DNA from: Acholoe squamosa
Taxonomy: Eukaryota; Annelida; Polychaeta; Phyllodocida; Polynoidae
DNA: 64,000 bases
Direction: 5' to 3'
Assembly (NCBI GenBank): GCA_949317995.1
Contig: OX439046.1
Span: 63,101,355 to 63,165,354, forward strand
The notes below the pieces were generated by a model. The model saw nothing but the letters and a program-made list of their open reading frames with translations, was not told where the DNA came from and searched no databases. This document shows, in pieces, positions 32,954 through 42,659 of the stretch; position 1 is the first letter of the stretch; every line of letters begins with the position of its first letter. The position numbers were made by a program, and so were the translations under genes.

Positions 32954-33266
32954 CTATATGCGGAGAATCCTTTTTATAAGGGGTAAAGCCATGCCTATCA
33001 GAGCGGGATTTAGAAAACCACCCCTTTGAACCAAGACGTTTCTCTTTCTTTTGCTGGACGTAGCTTTTTTGCTCACCGTCCTCAAGACATCAGCAGATTC
33101 TCAAAGACTTTCTAGTTGGTCCTTGGTGAGCGGAATGTTTCCCTCCAGTAAATTCTGACAGATTTTGCTCCATGTCGTGATCAAATCGTCGCTTCCAGAG
33201 CCTATTAAATGCTCACAATCCTCCAGCAAGTGTTTAAGGGTGTATTTTGAGGCAATGAGTAGCCAT
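32954..33266 (-). pseudogene. Small pX-like core/membrane-active protein of Polinton, broken
   Basis: About 103 codons. The ATG shares its first base with the ATPase stop (TAATG at 33264-33268), a tight coupling. The N-terminal part is helical and acidic. The C-terminal part has a basic patch (SSKRKR) followed by VQRGGFLNPALIGMALPL, a Gly-Gly-Phe-Leu then hydrophobic motif. That motif resembles the adenovirus pX/mu C-terminal region and small proteins of Polintons and adintoviruses. Lesions: a frameshift in the TTTT run at 33245-33248 and an in-frame TGA at 33101-33103. Too broken to be seen as one open frame. The role in condensing DNA or in membranes is inferred from the family. Confidence 0.6.
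32971..32978 (-). promoter_or_regulatory. TATA box before the uncharacterised Polinton gene
   Basis: CTTATAAAAAGGATTC on the minus strand, about 33 bases before the ATG, and embedded in the 3' end of the pX-like gene. It shares the TATA-A-rich-AAGGA layout with the capsid gene promoter. Confidence 0.5.
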
Positions 33267-34008
33267 TACTTTCTCTTTTTCTTTTTGTCTAGCGGAACGA
33301 ACACGATCTGGTCTTCTATGGACATAAGGGAGGAGAGTATTTTCAGGTCGTCCGGTGTTGTCTGCTTGAAGTCCAGAAGCAGGTATGAGTGAAGACACTT
33401 GAGTTCATGGGTAAATATACTCGAGACGGCTGTTGCCCTAGAGGGAAACACCTGACGAAACAGAGTGCCTATCTGTCCCATGTCGCGAGGGTTCTTGAAA
33501 ATGATAATGTAGTGAGCGTTCAGACTCATAGTTCGAAATCCGGGTGATTTCTGGAACAGGTTCTGAGTGATATATATGACGCTCATGTTCCAATGATGGG
33601 AATATTTGGTGAAGATGTCTGCTACCACTTGCTGATTTGAACTGCTCATCAGATTGTCTAATATCAGTAGAGTGTGCGGTCGAAGAGTGGTGGTAGACAT
33701 CGACGATGATTCTTCGTTTTCTGCTATGTCTTCTTTGCTGGGAAGACCTTCCCTGAATTCCACTCCGTATTCTTTTTGCATTTTTTCAAAGAGGGTCTGC
33801 CACTCGCTGTAATGGTAAAAGATCTTTTCCACCAGCGGTGTGACCAAGTTGTTAACATCGCTCAGAAATCGATTCACCAAGTGCGATATTCCACAACCGG
33901 ATGGACCGCTGATGATACACCTGAAGGGTCCTTGTAATCGGGGATCAAAATCTCAATTTCGGAGAAGGGTGTGATTTTACCGCTTGTCGTTTTTCTGGCG
34001 GTTGTCAT
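33266..34008 (-). pseudogene. Polinton DNA-packaging ATPase (FtsK/HerA, A32-like), broken
   Basis: A gene of about 247 codons starting MTTARKTTSGKITPFSEIEI. A frameshift near 33935 separates this start from the rest. The P-loop (33884-33907) reads GPSGCGIS where the family has GPSGCGK[ST]; the codon at 33887-33889 is ATA, so the Walker A lysine is isoleucine. In the long 204-codon frame the Walker B is LLILDNLM (residues 71-78). It is followed by HHWNMSVIYITQNLF and LNAHYIIIFKNPRDMGQI, which are the sensor and arginine-region signatures of Polinton ATPases. The C-terminus is lysine-rich. The enzyme would pump element DNA into capsids. Both lesions would abolish function. Confidence 0.9.
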
Positions 34009-34020
34009 AATGGGGAAAAT

Positions 34021-34103
34021 AGTAGCAGTAGTAGCAGTAGTTGTAGTAGTAGTAGCAGCAGCAACAGCAGTGGTAGTAGTAGTAATAGTAGTAGTAGTAG
34101 TAG
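34021..34103. repeat. (AGT)n trinucleotide repeat
   Basis: Imperfect AGT/AGC triplets just upstream of the ATPase start. Its complement-type repeat (ACT)n lies 250 bp away in the same element, so the two could pair as a hairpin. Confidence 0.95.
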
Positions 34104-34356
34104 TTGGTGATCCTCAGTCAAACGCTCGGTGACGAGTGGTTGTCAGGAAAGAGTGGCAGCATGTTTTATTCTCCCGATAAGCTCAAGTCTCTCATATTTT
34201 TTTTTGTCCATGAAGTTTTTTTTATCAGACTCTGGAGGAGTGGTTATCAAACAGTAATGGAGCGAGTTCTTTTCTTTAAAGACAGCTTTTGGCCATATTC
34301 CTACTTTTTCTTCTACTCATTTTGCTGTTGCAACTGCTGCTACTGTTGCTGAAAAT
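34104..34356. other. Polinton right-end segment, unassigned
   Basis: About 250 bases between two trinucleotide arrays. No protein motif seen on either strand; it may be a remnant of the sequence lost from this shortened element. Confidence 0.35.
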
Positions 34357-34458
34357 CTACTACTTGTACTACTTGTACTACTTCTACTATTTGTACTACT
34401 ACTACTACTACGGCTGCTGCTACTACTACTACGGCTTCAACTACTACTATGGCTGCTG

Positions 34459-34506
<48 letters not shown>
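34357..34506. repeat. (ACT)n trinucleotide repeat
   Basis: CTA/ACT triplets, with a pure stretch of about 16 units near 34455-34503. It gives poly-Ser, poly-Val and poly-Tyr frames that are artefacts of the repeat. Confidence 0.96.
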
Positions 34507-34709
34507 TCCCTGGTCTTGCTACTTGTTCTCCTTCTACTACTTCGACTGCTCCTACTACTGCTTTCACTATTTCTATCACTGCTGGTTGTGTTGCTAAAGC
34601 TTCTACAAAAGGTCTCACCTTTGCTTTTCACGAGATTATTCATTGCCTTAGAAGAGGCGTGAGACTGAAAAATGTGCTGCTGTCTACATTCAGATAAAAA
34701 AATAGATGG

Positions 34710-34859
34710 GCTGTGAGGTGGACACGTGACCCCCTAAGTAAGTCATGTTACCATGGCAACGGGTCACATGACCAAATGGAGCCCTCTGATTGGCTGCAGG
34801 TCGAGTGAGTAATAAACAGTACTTAACTATAGTCCTGTTCCAATAGATACTATACTACT
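34710..34859 (-). repeat. Polinton right terminal inverted repeat
   Basis: The inverted match of the left end. The terminal stretch reads ATACTATACTACT at 34847-34859. It contains CACGTG at 34723, GTTACCATGGCAAC at 34747 (a perfect X-box consensus) and TGATTGG (an inverted CCAAT box) at 34787. These lie upstream of the inward-reading ATPase gene. Confidence 0.9.
34747..34760. promoter_or_regulatory. X-box (RFX-type) motif in the Polinton right TIR
   Basis: GTTACCATGGCAAC matches GTTRCCATGGYAAC at all positions. It is placed between a CCAAT box and an E-box, about 740 bp upstream of the first Polinton gene. Confidence 0.5.
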
Positions 34860-36738
34860 TGTGCCTGTCCGACTCAGGGTGCCTTACCCTATACAGTGTC
34901 CCCCATTATTCCTTATAGGGTAATATGGAACTGCTGGGCTACTGGTCCCTCCATTCACTCATCCAACTGGCAATACCACTGCAAAGTCCCATGCTATTCC
35001 TACCGGATTTCTAATGTGACTTGTAGGGCCCAGTCCTAGCATAAGGAAATACACCTCTGCAGTGCTGAGTCTATACTTGTCAATGTGTTATTAGAGAATC
35101 ATGTCATGATACCTTTCAGAGAGCATCAACAATAGGGCCAGCATGATACTAGAATACAGCCCTAGTTAGTTACTCACCAGTACAGAGGTGCATCGTTTCA
35201 TCCCCCAGGGATGTAACAAACCCGTTGTTTCTGTATGATTCGTGAATATGTCATGACGATCCATGGGCATGATGTATTAATGCATTAATAGCACCAAAAG
35301 GGTTATTGGTTAGCCTTACAGACGGGGTTAGGGGACAAGAGGTAATTGAAATGTACATATGTGGTGTTTGAAGGTAGAACTGTCCAACTGTAGAACTTGG
35401 GCATGCATCTTCAAGAGAAAAAATTGTATGCAAAGCAGGCTCTAAAAAACTAACTAATTGTAGCTATGAGCCTTGACACTTTATTTGACAGGTTAAAGCA
35501 ACATCTAGCAACGATTTTGTATTGTTATAATCAATTTACCATTACAGATTAATGCTGAGCCATGGTTTGGAGGGAAATACTGGAAAATAAGACTTCCCAC
35601 TACAAAATGCAGTGAGTTGCATTACTAGACAAAACGATTCATGGTTAATGGCCCATACACATTACATTTTATTGCATATTTAATTCTTTTGAAATATTTA
35701 TGAAAAATGCATTCATACATATATGATAACAATGGTTTTCCATGATGAGGTGAAATCAGTATTGAGGAAGTGTCTCTCGAGGTTAGACAAAGGCACATCA
35801 GAAGCCTCGGTTGAAATCTTACAAGAATCCCTAAAAATCCTAGCAGACTTCCTGTGGCAGCCTGCAGGTCATCCTCATGTTAATGGGAAAGGCTTATCAG
35901 CTGCTCCTCCTGCAGCCCCAAAACAATTTCTATAGAATCCACAAATATTTGAGCCACTTTGCTAGTCACCACATGCCACTGTCAGCAGGGGTGGTGTAAA
36001 GGAAGACCTGTGAGTTCAGGTTTTACATACAAATACAATGATTATCTAAATACAGGATTGGGGTTCAACTGATGTAGTTATGAAAAAGCTGCATGTTCTT
36101 GATAAAAGAATCATAATCAGGGGGGCATCTCTCAATATTTATATTTTACTTTACTGGGAAATCCCATCGTTTTGCTGTTGTTTGAACCTTAATACAAATT
36201 GCATTATGAATTTTAGCTCTTACCATAGAGGAACATTTACAAATGAAGGTGCAGCTCAATAATTTAGTCACAGAGCACACAGAGATCTCAATGTTGCTGT
36301 ATCTTATATTCTTTGATATAAAAGAAAGCTGGGCTTCACCCTGATCCATGAGATGTTTCAGTACCTTTTAAACCCATCAAAAAGAAACTGTAGTCTCAGG
36401 ACTCAGGACTTATTAAAGTTATACATGTACATGCATATAGACATATGCTTGTACATTCAAACTACTAATGGTAATAAGTGTAGTTCTAGAAGGTTCCTTG
36501 TGAGCGTAAGATCCATTCATCATGAAGACAAAGTGAAAATAAGCTTCTAATCACTGCCACCTCTTTGTTACACTACAACACCACCTCCCACACACCATGA
36601 TGACATATCTTCTTCTTCCAGTTCCTCCACCCCAATTTCCTCAAAACCACCCTGTGCACCATGGTCCACTGACCTCCACAGACCACATGCCCTGAAAGGA
36701 AACAGAGTATCAACATTTTGATTTGTCCCCTCCACTCA

Positions 36739-36802
36739 GTTGCCATGGCAACATCTGACACCATGACGACCCATCAATGACACTGATGGTCTCCATAGCA
36801 AC
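36739..36802. promoter_or_regulatory. X-box pair, copy 3
   Basis: GTTGCCATGGCAAC at 36739 (perfect consensus) and GTCTCCATAGCAAC at 36789, 50 bp apart. Confidence 0.55.
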
Positions 36803-38167
36803 GAATGAGAGGTCATAGGAATTGACAGGGTGGCGCTGGAGTGAAGGGATGATGTAAGGAGGAGGTGAAGGTAGATGGGGAACACATTGTAAGTTTATGC
36901 CCCCATGGCTACTGACCCCATCATCTGACTCTGGTTCTGGTAGAGGTTTCTGGACTTCTTGTAGTAGATACAGAGGGTGATCACTCTAGTGGTAATGTGT
37001 CCATGGCTACCTAATGTCACACTCCTCAGGAGGAGTGAAAGATAAAAAGCTCTATTTTTCTGCTAATATGTAGTCCTGGGAATAGTCTGATAAGTGGAGG
37101 TTAAGATCAATTTCTGTGAATCAGATCACTAACTTTGCTACCATATCTTGTATATGAAATGTTCACTCAGCCTGTGACGAAATAATCTGATGAAATGTAT
37201 TGTGCTGTTGTAAGTAAAGGGGGAGCTCACAAAGATACAACCTGTAAAGAAAATTAAAGCAAAGATCAATAATACCTATTGTAATAGTGGACATATCAAT
37301 ACTCCCCTAATTTGGTTTTTAATTTTTCTCAATGTGAAAAAATGAACTACCTTATCTCTCCTCAATATAGATGGATGTTCACTGCAATAGTCTAATTATT
37401 GAGACACGGATAGAAATGAAATGATTTGATTACAACAATAAAATGTGTTAACGTTTACTCTGAGGAGTGGGTCCAAGTGTAATTGGGGTAAAGTGCCTAA
37501 GCTAGGCTTTATGCCTTACCTACCTCATTAATATGCTATCAAACCAGGAATAAAGTTATGAAAACCCCAAAAGCCCACAGGCAAGGATTTTATATATGTG
37601 GAGATGTGTAGTTTCCCCACTTTGGCTTCAGAGCCCATGATGTTATCCTGCTTGAATCTATTACTGATGTTAAAGTCTCTGGTGCCACATTGGAAGAAAC
37701 CCCAGGCCAGGAAGTCACAAATCAAAGGATGCAAAGTGGGATGGTGCCTTGGGGTATAGACAGAGAAAGGGTGGGATGTCCTTGTGTTACATATATGATG
37801 TCCCAAGACACACAGGCCTGCTGATACCATACCATACAACCTTGTGCTGTTATCTGGAAACAAGGCTTGCCACCTCATTAAAAATGACTATTATTAACTA
37901 TCTAAGGACAGAGGAGTCTTAAAAGTTTCTGTTTGGTTGATCTCATCATATATGAATGTAACCTTGACAAATAACTTGAAACCACATGATGTATTGCATA
38001 GGGGCATCAAACCAACTTTTCAGAAGTGCATCAGTCCTGTCTAATTGACATCCCATATCAGTTCCCAAATGCTTTTCACTCAACCCTCTTCTACCTCTCC
38101 CTGCTACCTATCACAAACTTAAGCCTTGAGGCAGTTGCATCATCTTAACCCTTAGGTGCCCAAGCGC

Positions 38168-38197
38168 GCATTTAAGCACGGTTTTGTGCTTAAATGC
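38168..38197. repeat. Perfect 12-bp hairpin
   Basis: GCATTTAAGCAC, a 6-base loop, then GTGCTTAAATGC. It lies in a segment (about 38145-38395) that interrupts block C copy 2 and begins TTAACCCTTAGG, like a TTAA-type element start. A right end was not found. Confidence 0.6.
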
Positions 38198-38454
38198 ATG
38201 TATGCAGACACTTCTACTTGTCCAATCTGCAAAGTTAGACCCTCTATAGAATGCTCATGACCTCCAGATTATGATACAACTATTCATCTGGCTGTATCTG
38301 CTTTATATCAGACACAGTGTGTCAAAACTTGAAAATGAGTTGTCATTTTATGTGATTCATTAACAGATAACCCTCCAGCTAAAACCTGATATGGTAGCAA
38401 AATGGCCTCTACAGTACCTTTTTCTGTAGGCCTATATCACCAGTGAATTATCAG

Positions 38455-38525
38455 GTGGGGTTCGTACCCATACCTTTCTGATCTAAATGCCAGCTTGCTA
38501 TGGACTGAGCCACACAGGCTGACGA
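38455..38525 (-). repeat. tRNA-derived SINE head, block C copy 2
   Basis: Minus strand: GTGTGGCTCAGTCCATAGCA (A box) and GGTACGAACCCC (B box), about 40 bases apart. Paralog of 16195-16262. Confidence 0.55.
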
Positions 38526-39742
38526 GAAAGGTGGGATAGAGCCAGGTCTGTACAAGTTAATAATAAAATGCAAAGCCCAGGGAGGTCACTCATAACTATA
38601 TAACTAGTATACATTCGATGTGTGAAAATATCCTGTAGTCTAGGCTGTGGCCCCCCTTCCCTCTGTATCCACTATAGTAGGTCCTACAAAGCTGAGAATG
38701 GCATTGTATTTCTGTGAACCGGAATTCCAACATTGCTTATGTATATTGCATATTGCCTGTTTACTCAGACAAAGGGCAGCTGATATTCTTTTCCATTTAT
38801 AAAAGCTTATTAAGGAAGAATATTATGTATTCAGGTTCTATATTGTATTTTTTTATAAATTGTTTTATAAACTGTGATTTCAGAATTGCCCATATGTGCG
38901 GGAGATATTCGATCAAAATTAATTCTGGCAGACCACTGCTGATCTGTATATTTCTCATGTTCTAAGCTATAGAGGAAAATCCTTGGATCACCATTGACTC
39001 ACCACTTGATTTGCTTGTGAATCTTTGACCGACATTCTACAGCACTGAAAGCATAGTGAACTCTGACACTGTCTGAAAGGGAAAATGATTGCCTAATGCT
39101 ATGTTTGAGCATTTGAATTAGCACATTTGAATTCTCAACTCTTAATTAATTGCATCCAATCTTAATACTCTGTATTCCAAAGCAAGCACAGATCAAGGCT
39201 ACAGGAAGACACTATTCGAATTGTCAACAGAGCAAGTTATAGCAAAAAACATATGTGGAAAGAGATGACGCCCACATCTAAATCACCATTACGGCATTAT
39301 GAACTACTATTGTAAGGAGTTCTGAAAGCCCCTGAGCAAGGCTAAGTCTCCAGAGATGTGCAGGTGCATTTTGATATCCCATCACATGAATGAATGAATA
39401 GTTTACCCCACCTTTTCTCATTGATGTTTGCACAGTAAATGAAAAAATCACCCTTTTTATAAAGGATGAAACCCTACTGGTTTTGCATTATGGAGATCCA
39501 AATCAATTCATTAACCAAATTTGGCTTCAGACCCATCCCATGAGTTTATCCTGCTTGGATGAATATACATTTGATGGTAAGTTTCTCTATGCCACATTTG
39601 TAGAAACCCCAGGGCAGGGAGTCACGAGGAACTGCAAATCTAAGTCTACAAAGTGGGATGGTGCCTTGGGGTATAGACAGACAAAGGTGGGAAGTCTTTG
39701 TGTTATATACTATGTTACAAGTCACACAAGAGCTTTGCTGAA

Positions 39743-39885
39743 CAGCACGGGGGCGCACACCCCTTCCCCTTTTCCCTGTACTTAAGAGTTTACCTAACTT
39801 TTTTTACCCTACAATTTAGCCAAAATAAGGGGCTAAATGAGGGGCGCTCCCCCCATTTTCAAAATCCTGGATCCGACCCTTATAT
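39743..39885. mobile_element. Short insertion with G/C-run ends, MITE-like
   Basis: Relative to 20830-20860 this copy has an extra 140 bp between GCTGAACAG and AAGTGCT. It starts CACGGGGGCGCACACCCC and ends in GCTCCCCCC followed by GATCCGACCCTTATA. The ends are only weakly inverted, so the class is uncertain. Confidence 0.4.
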
Positions 39886-39960
39886 AAGTGCTATCCACTA
39901 GAAGAACTGCCTACCATCTCATCGAGAATGACTAGAGTTAACCATTGAAAGAGAACAGGG

Positions 39961-42543
39961 TGTCTCAAATGTGTGTATGTAAACTATACAGCCCTGGGGA
40001 GTATTGTAGCGCATCATACTGCTAGGTAAACAGCTGTATCCTGCAACAAACAGACATTGAAGGATGCATGAACATAATAACTGTGGGTACCTCCTCAGGT
40101 TTGAACTCAAATATCACAATGTCCAACCTCAAAAGTACAGTCAAGCACTTTGTGATCCTTAATGGGTTCGATCAGCTACATGGTGAGGATAGGGCGGAGT
40201 GAATAAGGAACCACTGAAATTTATTTTTGATGCACTCCATTGACCTGCATAGTTGGAACAAATTGCAATTGGTTTTGGGTGTCTAATTTTGTGTTGCCTT
40301 GTCAGATTTAGTCACTTACTGATGCACCTTCAATTTCATGCCAGTGCAATTCTCAAGGACAAAGATATGCATGAATTTCAACTTTCTTATGAAAGTAACC
40401 AATTCAGGCTACAATAAGGGAATATGATATGATATCATTTCCTTAGAAAGAAGTCTACAAAATGGGTGTGAAACATTTTATTATTCAATGCGAGAAACCA
40501 TGGTGATGCTAACTTTTCAACATTGCAAATGTCTTCATATAATGAATTCCTCCAAGCTGATACCCTTCAGCTCACAGCCTCCTTAATCCTGATTGACTTC
40601 CAGGAGTTTCCCTCCTGGCTCACAATTATGGGCTTACATGTTCTTGATTCTTTCCCTGCCTGCAACTTGATTGCATCACTAACTATGGTATGCGTAATTC
40701 AGTTACAGGAGCCATCCTTGTACCAAAACAGTAGTGGCAATGAACTGTATAGAGATACTTCCAGGACTTATAGGCTCATTTTGTGATTACTTCCAGTTGC
40801 AGCAGACAGTTCATGGTTTACCAGATGCAGGGATACACGTATTGAGAAGATTTGTATCCAAATATTTGCCATTGTCAAAGTGATTTCTAGTTATTCTAGT
40901 TACAGTCCTCAGTCACTATTAGGAATGTAATATATGATGAATAGACTTGAATGAATGAATGCCTTCCAGGGGATGATAAAGACACAACGCGAAGTTGAGT
41001 GACTATATAAAGCCCCTGAAAGGCATTCGTTCAAGTCTATTCATCACACATTGCCTTTGTAGCATGGTTTCCACCATTAATTATATCTATTTACCTTTAA
41101 AATTTATAGAATCCATTGATTTCTGTTGCAAGTCAGAGTGGACAAGAAGGGACACCTCCGCCATATTGGATTTGTGTTTGCCAACATGCCGTCTGGTCTG
41201 CCGAGAAAAACACTCCATTTACACATGTTATAGAGCATGTGTAGCCTTGTCAAGTTATCAAAACAATTAAAATATATTCTTTTTGATATTACCGAGTGCC
41301 GATAAATGATTTGAAGTCTAAATTTCCTCAAAATGGCCTGAATACGATGACACATATCGACACTGCTAAGCATTTCCGAGCGGAAGGTTAATTCATTGAA
41401 TCTACACCAGATGGCGCCACAGGTAGTGTTGACACTACGGTGAAGAGGAAGGGCCGGTCGCCCGCATCAAAACTTTAGATTTTTTTTAATATCAAATACT
41501 GGCTTCATATCAAGGAATCTACCCGACAAGGATGTTCTGTCCAAACCATATCGCCACATTTGCTCTATAAACTTTACAAAACTTGATAACCATGCTATAA
41601 CAGTTGCCATTTAACTCAGTACTTGTATTCGCATAGGTTAGCAGTCATACAGAAACCCACAAGGTGTCAGTAGATCTAAATGGCCCCAATTATGTAGGTT
41701 ATCATCAGTGCCTTTCCCCTCTATCTTGCACTCCCTCAAAAAAAGGACATATCCTTATGTCTACTTTAAGAGCATCACCTTATGACTAGTTCCAGAACAC
41801 ATCTTTACAGCTAAATAAATCTAAATGAAAATGGCAATAGGACCATCAAGAATGATAAAATGAGTCTGGTAGTGTTCATTTTGAGGCAAAGAGTAGAGTA
41901 TGATTGGTTACATATTATCTACAGGGCAATATGGTCACTGAATTGACAACAGTAGGCACCCCCAGTTGTCACTAAATTCTCCGATGAGTTTCACACATCA
42001 GAACAAGAGAGTGTAAATGTATGCCGACATGATCTGCATCACACCAACGTCTTTTTGCATCACCCATACCATCAGCGAGGGCCTTCCTTTAGTAGTGCCT
42101 GCGTCCACAGTCTATTCCTGCGGTCAAACAGCTGCAGTGTTTGCACTTACAAATAAGGGAAGAGTAGATACTGTATTGATCTCAATGTAGCCGACTCAGT
42201 GATTAAAATGTGTCAATAAATACCAGTGTGTTTGTTTTATTGCTTAGGGCCTTAAACAAACAGGACTTACTTTCTTGTCATCTATTGCTTCTTGAACACT
42301 TGTATTGCTTATATGCGAAGCCCGCCCTCCTAGGCTGTCACCAATCACGGCCACCATTCCCTGAAGCCACCGATAGTAAGTCTGCCACCTGCAAGTCTCC
42401 GATTGCATCTGACCCTTGGAGCCACCGAACCTTCTTAAATACCGCGACATCATGCGTGTTACATCACATGCCACTGGGGGGGGGGGGGTGCCACCTTGTG
42501 GCCTAGACATACAATAACGGCTCTGGGCTGGTGGTCCTACCCA
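39961..42543. other. Noncoding sequence with one hairpin
   Basis: No block match seen; frames are short and unrecognised. A long hairpin at 40936-41045 has its own entry. Confidence 0.4.
40936..41045. mobile_element. Hairpin element with 33-37 bp arms
   Basis: The left arm, GATGAATAGACTTGAATG... to CCAGGGG, and the right arm, CCCCTGAAAGGC... to CTATTCATC, pair with few mismatches and one 4-base GAAT/TGAA slip. The 40-base loop contains ACACAACGCGAAGTTGAG. It is probably a small palindromic MITE; target duplication not resolved. Confidence 0.6.
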
Positions 42544-42634
42544 GCTAGCACAACTTGTGCAATTTACGTCGTTCTTACGTAAAAACTCATGTTATTTACG
42601 TAAAAAAGACATCATTCGGATGAGTAGTGCTAGC
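42544..42634. mobile_element. Small element with GCTAGCAC ends
   Basis: Inverted ends GCTAGCAC and GTGCTAGC enclose 75 bases with two TTACGTAAAAA repeats. No paralogous empty site is available, so the call rests on the ends alone. Confidence 0.4.
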
Positions 42635-42659
42635 AGGGTGACCGGAGCACCGAAAATAA

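Larger units (their letters stand above)
28710..34859 (-). mobile_element. Maverick/Polinton element, 6.15 kb, decayed
   Basis: The terminal inverted repeats start AGTAGTATAGTAT at both ends and extend about 150 bp. The flanking 6-mers TGTGTC (28704-28709) and TGTGCC (34860-34865) are a 6-bp target duplication with one mismatch. Polintons are known for long TIRs beginning AG and 6-bp duplications. All recognised genes read on the minus strand: packaging ATPase, pX-like core gene, uncharacterised Polinton protein, rve integrase, major capsid protein and adenain-like protease. No DNA polymerase B and no minor capsid protein were found, and the element is much shorter than the usual 15-20 kb. 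Most genes are broken. It was probably internally deleted, then inactivated by point lesions. Confidence 0.93.
27683..34889. mobile_element. TA-target DNA element, split by the Polinton
   Basis: The element starts GGGTAGAGGCACCC and ends GGGTGCCTTACCC, imperfect terminal inverted repeats. It is flanked by TA (27681-27682 and 34890-34891). Other block B copies read GGTATACAGTG uninterrupted (7751, 50813 and 54409), which are empty sites. Removing the Polinton leaves about 1.05 kb with no convincing transposase frame; the minus frame at 28029-28370 has no recognised motif. The TA duplication allows Tc1/mariner-like ancestry, but the ends do not prove it. This insertion is older than the Polinton that lies inside it. 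Confidence 0.75.
34892..39960 (+). repeat. Blocks B (end) and C, copy 2
   Basis: Block B resumes at TACAGTGTCCCC and passes into C at about 35220 (GTAATTGAAATGTACA). It contains one X-box pair, two E segments (37610-37860 and 39520-39740) and the intact target site of the foldback element near 39395. It lacks the TTAA element of copy 1. Frames such as 37528-37878 (minus) are not conserved across copies; no gene is called. Confidence 0.75.

Noticed and set aside
34289..34643. Frames with poly-Tyr, poly-Ser, poly-Val and poly-Thr
   Set aside because: They come from the (ACT)n trinucleotide repeat and have no conserved flanks.
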